Positions 6,119 through 6,630 of a DNA stretch of 6,630 bases are shown in pieces. Below the pieces are notes generated by a model. It was not told where the DNA came from. It searched no databases and worked only from the letters and a program-made list of their open reading frames with translations. The stretch is from Micavibrio aeruginosavorus (GTDB lineage Bacteria > Pseudomonadota > Alphaproteobacteria > UBA9219): NCBI GenBank assembly GCA_020720905.1, contig DYNT01000074.1:1-6630 (forward strand), read 5' to 3'. Within the stretch, counting starts at the first letter, position 1; every line of letters starts with the position of its first letter. The translations under genes and the position numbers were made by a program.

Positions 6119-6206
6119 CGGAAGCTGCGCCATCGGCAAAGAGGGCGGCTGATAGGAAAAGGACAACGCTGAAAAGAACGATGAGACGTGAATCAAAGAG
6201 AGCCAT
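6108..6206 (-). CDS. Possible 32-residue hydrophobic small protein
   Basis: The frame encodes MALFDSRLIVLFSVVLFLSA followed by ALFADGAASAPY. That is a short charged start, about 17 hydrophobic residues forming one membrane helix or a signal-like segment, and a small polar tail. GGAGA sits 5 bases before the ATG at 6206. The frame stays open upstream to 6311 and includes another ATG at 6218, but that one lies on the Shine-Dalgarno, so 6206 is preferred. A hairpin with a T-run begins in its final codons. I do not recognise the family. Evidence for expression is the ribosome site plus the terminator. Short hydrophobic frames also occur by chance in AT-rich DNA, so confidence is limited. Confidence 0.4.
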   Translation of the reverse strand: MALFDSRLIVLFSVVLFLSAALFADGAASAPY

Positions 6207-6515
6207 GATTATCTCCATTTTTAATTTAATATAGTCCGTCCGCTTGAAAACCCGAAAAATTTTTCCCCGCCAAACCGCATAAACCAAAGAGAAACAAGCA
6301 AACGCGGCCAAAAAGTTTTCGGGTTTTCAAGTTGACGTAGTATACTTTGAAGCATCCTGTCTCCACATTACGCTTTACTTGTTAATTTTCGGTATCGTAA
6401 TAATTAAGAAAGCCCATCGATTTGGTATAAATCAGGTTAAAGTTGGGGCTGTGGCACTCTTTTCCGAAATTTTCGGATTCTTTCTCAACAATGGCGTGTC
6501 AGCCAAGGGGGCGTG
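6207..6515. other. Gene-poor region with palindromic element and operator-like palindrome
   Basis: No confident gene is seen. The region holds the 111-bp inverted-repeat element (6232-6342) and a 15-bp perfect palindrome, TCCGAAATTTTCGGA (6463-6477). It also has the motif TTTTCGG or its complement at 6252-6258, 6316-6322, 6386-6392 and 6470-6476. No promoter could be placed with confidence. Confidence 0.45.
6232..6342. mobile_element. MITE-like palindromic element with TA flanks
   Basis: Perfect 16-bp arms CTTGAAAACCCGAAAA (6243-6258) and its reverse complement (6316-6331) lie inside longer imperfect terminal inverted repeats of about 35-40 bp. The outer ends read TAGTCCGTC on the left and, on the complementary strand, TACTACGTC on the right. 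Each end is bordered by TA (6230-6231 and 6343-6344), as expected from TA-targeting transposases of the IS630/mariner type. The interior of about 30-45 bp has no coding capacity. Calling it a MITE is inference; a divergent promoter or long hairpin is the alternative. Confidence 0.5.
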
Positions 6516-6526
6516 TCAGCCAAGGG
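6493..6526. repeat. 17-bp tandem duplication spanning the alr stop codon
   Basis: GGCGTGTCAGCCAAGGG occurs twice with no gap (6493-6509 and 6510-6526). The second copy contains the stop codon of alr and its last codons, and the first copy lies just downstream of the gene. Confidence 0.9.
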
Positions 6527-6629
6527 CGCTATAGTCTCGTCTCACACGGGGGCCAAGGCTTGTCATAATCTCATAGGCAATCGTCTGCGCCTGCGCGGCC
6601 ACGTCATCGATGGTGCGGTGTGCGCCGAT
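6516..6629 (-). CDS. alr: Alanine racemase, C-terminal end (partial)
   Basis: The minus-strand frame enters from the right edge and encodes 37 residues, IGAHRTIDDVAAQAQTIAYE followed by IMTSLGPRVRRDYSALG, ending in TGA at 6516-6518. The pattern 'IDDVAxxAGTIxYEILTSLGxRvxRxY' is the conserved C-terminus of the PLP-dependent alanine racemase, which makes D-alanine for peptidoglycan. This beta-domain tail supplies residues near the substrate entrance. Gln replaces the common Gly in AQTIAYE. The catalytic Lys and Tyr lie outside the window. No terminator with a T-run is visible directly after the stop. Confidence 0.82.
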   Translation of the reverse strand: MGAHRTIDDVAAQAQTIAYEIMTSLGPRVRRDYSALG

Positions 6630-6630
6630 A

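Noticed and set aside
5966..6196. Minus-strand 76-residue open frame
   Set aside because: It overlaps the hairpin and small ORF in another frame. Its composition is not protein-like and no ribosome site or motif was seen.
6221..6355. Minus-strand 44-residue frame starting MLQSILRQLENPKTFW with GGAG before its ATG
   Set aside because: It spans almost exactly the palindromic element, so its arms are translated from inverted-repeat DNA. No family resemblance was seen, and the ribosome site alone is not enough.
1..6630. CRISPR arrays or rRNA genes
   Set aside because: No regularly spaced repeat series and no rRNA-like segments were seen.

Overview
The window looks like a piece of an alphaproteobacterial chromosome in which a decayed, tRNA-integrated phage or island remnant meets ordinary core genes. 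The assignment rests on the MnmA sequence, an elongator-Met-like CAT tRNA with A32 and an encoded CCA, and a sCache_2-type chemoreceptor. Genus cannot be read from the sequence.

Left part (1-2625), accessory DNA ending at the 3' end of a tRNA gene. Positions 1-923 are a collage of three broken mobile-element genes: the C-terminal end of a GpA-family terminase large subunit (minus, 1-213), an internal piece of a bifunctional primase/polymerase (minus, about 195-350), and the catalytic half of a tyrosine recombinase (plus, about 345-923). None has a proper 5' end, and the N-terminal 39 codons of the 228-923 reading frame are only the antisense of the primase piece. Next comes an apparently intact two-gene operon: a 111-residue helical protein of unknown family (1028-1363), overlapping by 14 bp a 349-residue zeta-toxin/UDP-GlcNAc-kinase family protein (1350-2399). 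This looks like a toxin-antitoxin module with an unrecognised antitoxin. Between the toxin gene and the tRNA there are five copies of GTGCCA in both orientations, which could be integrase arm-type sites, and a hairpin that can terminate both the toxin operon and the tRNA transcript.

Middle part (2626-5825), core genes. A CAT-anticodon tRNA (minus, 2626-2700) has a good sigma70-type promoter. mnmA (tRNA 2-thiouridylase, minus) follows, then a divergent methyl-accepting chemotaxis protein with a periplasmic Cache sensor (plus) that ends in a wobble-rich terminator.

Right part (5826-6630). About 280 bases carry no recognisable gene. They are followed by a possible 32-residue hydrophobic protein (minus, 6108-6206) whose last codons lie inside a two-tier hairpin followed by a T-run. 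Upstream of it is a 111-bp palindromic insertion flanked by TA, which resembles a MITE. The window closes with the C-terminus of alanine racemase (minus), whose stop codon lies inside a 17-bp tandem duplication.

The candidates most worth following up are the zeta toxin with its unknown partner, the tRNA-linked attachment region, the collapsed three-gene phage junction, and the TA-flanked palindromic element.
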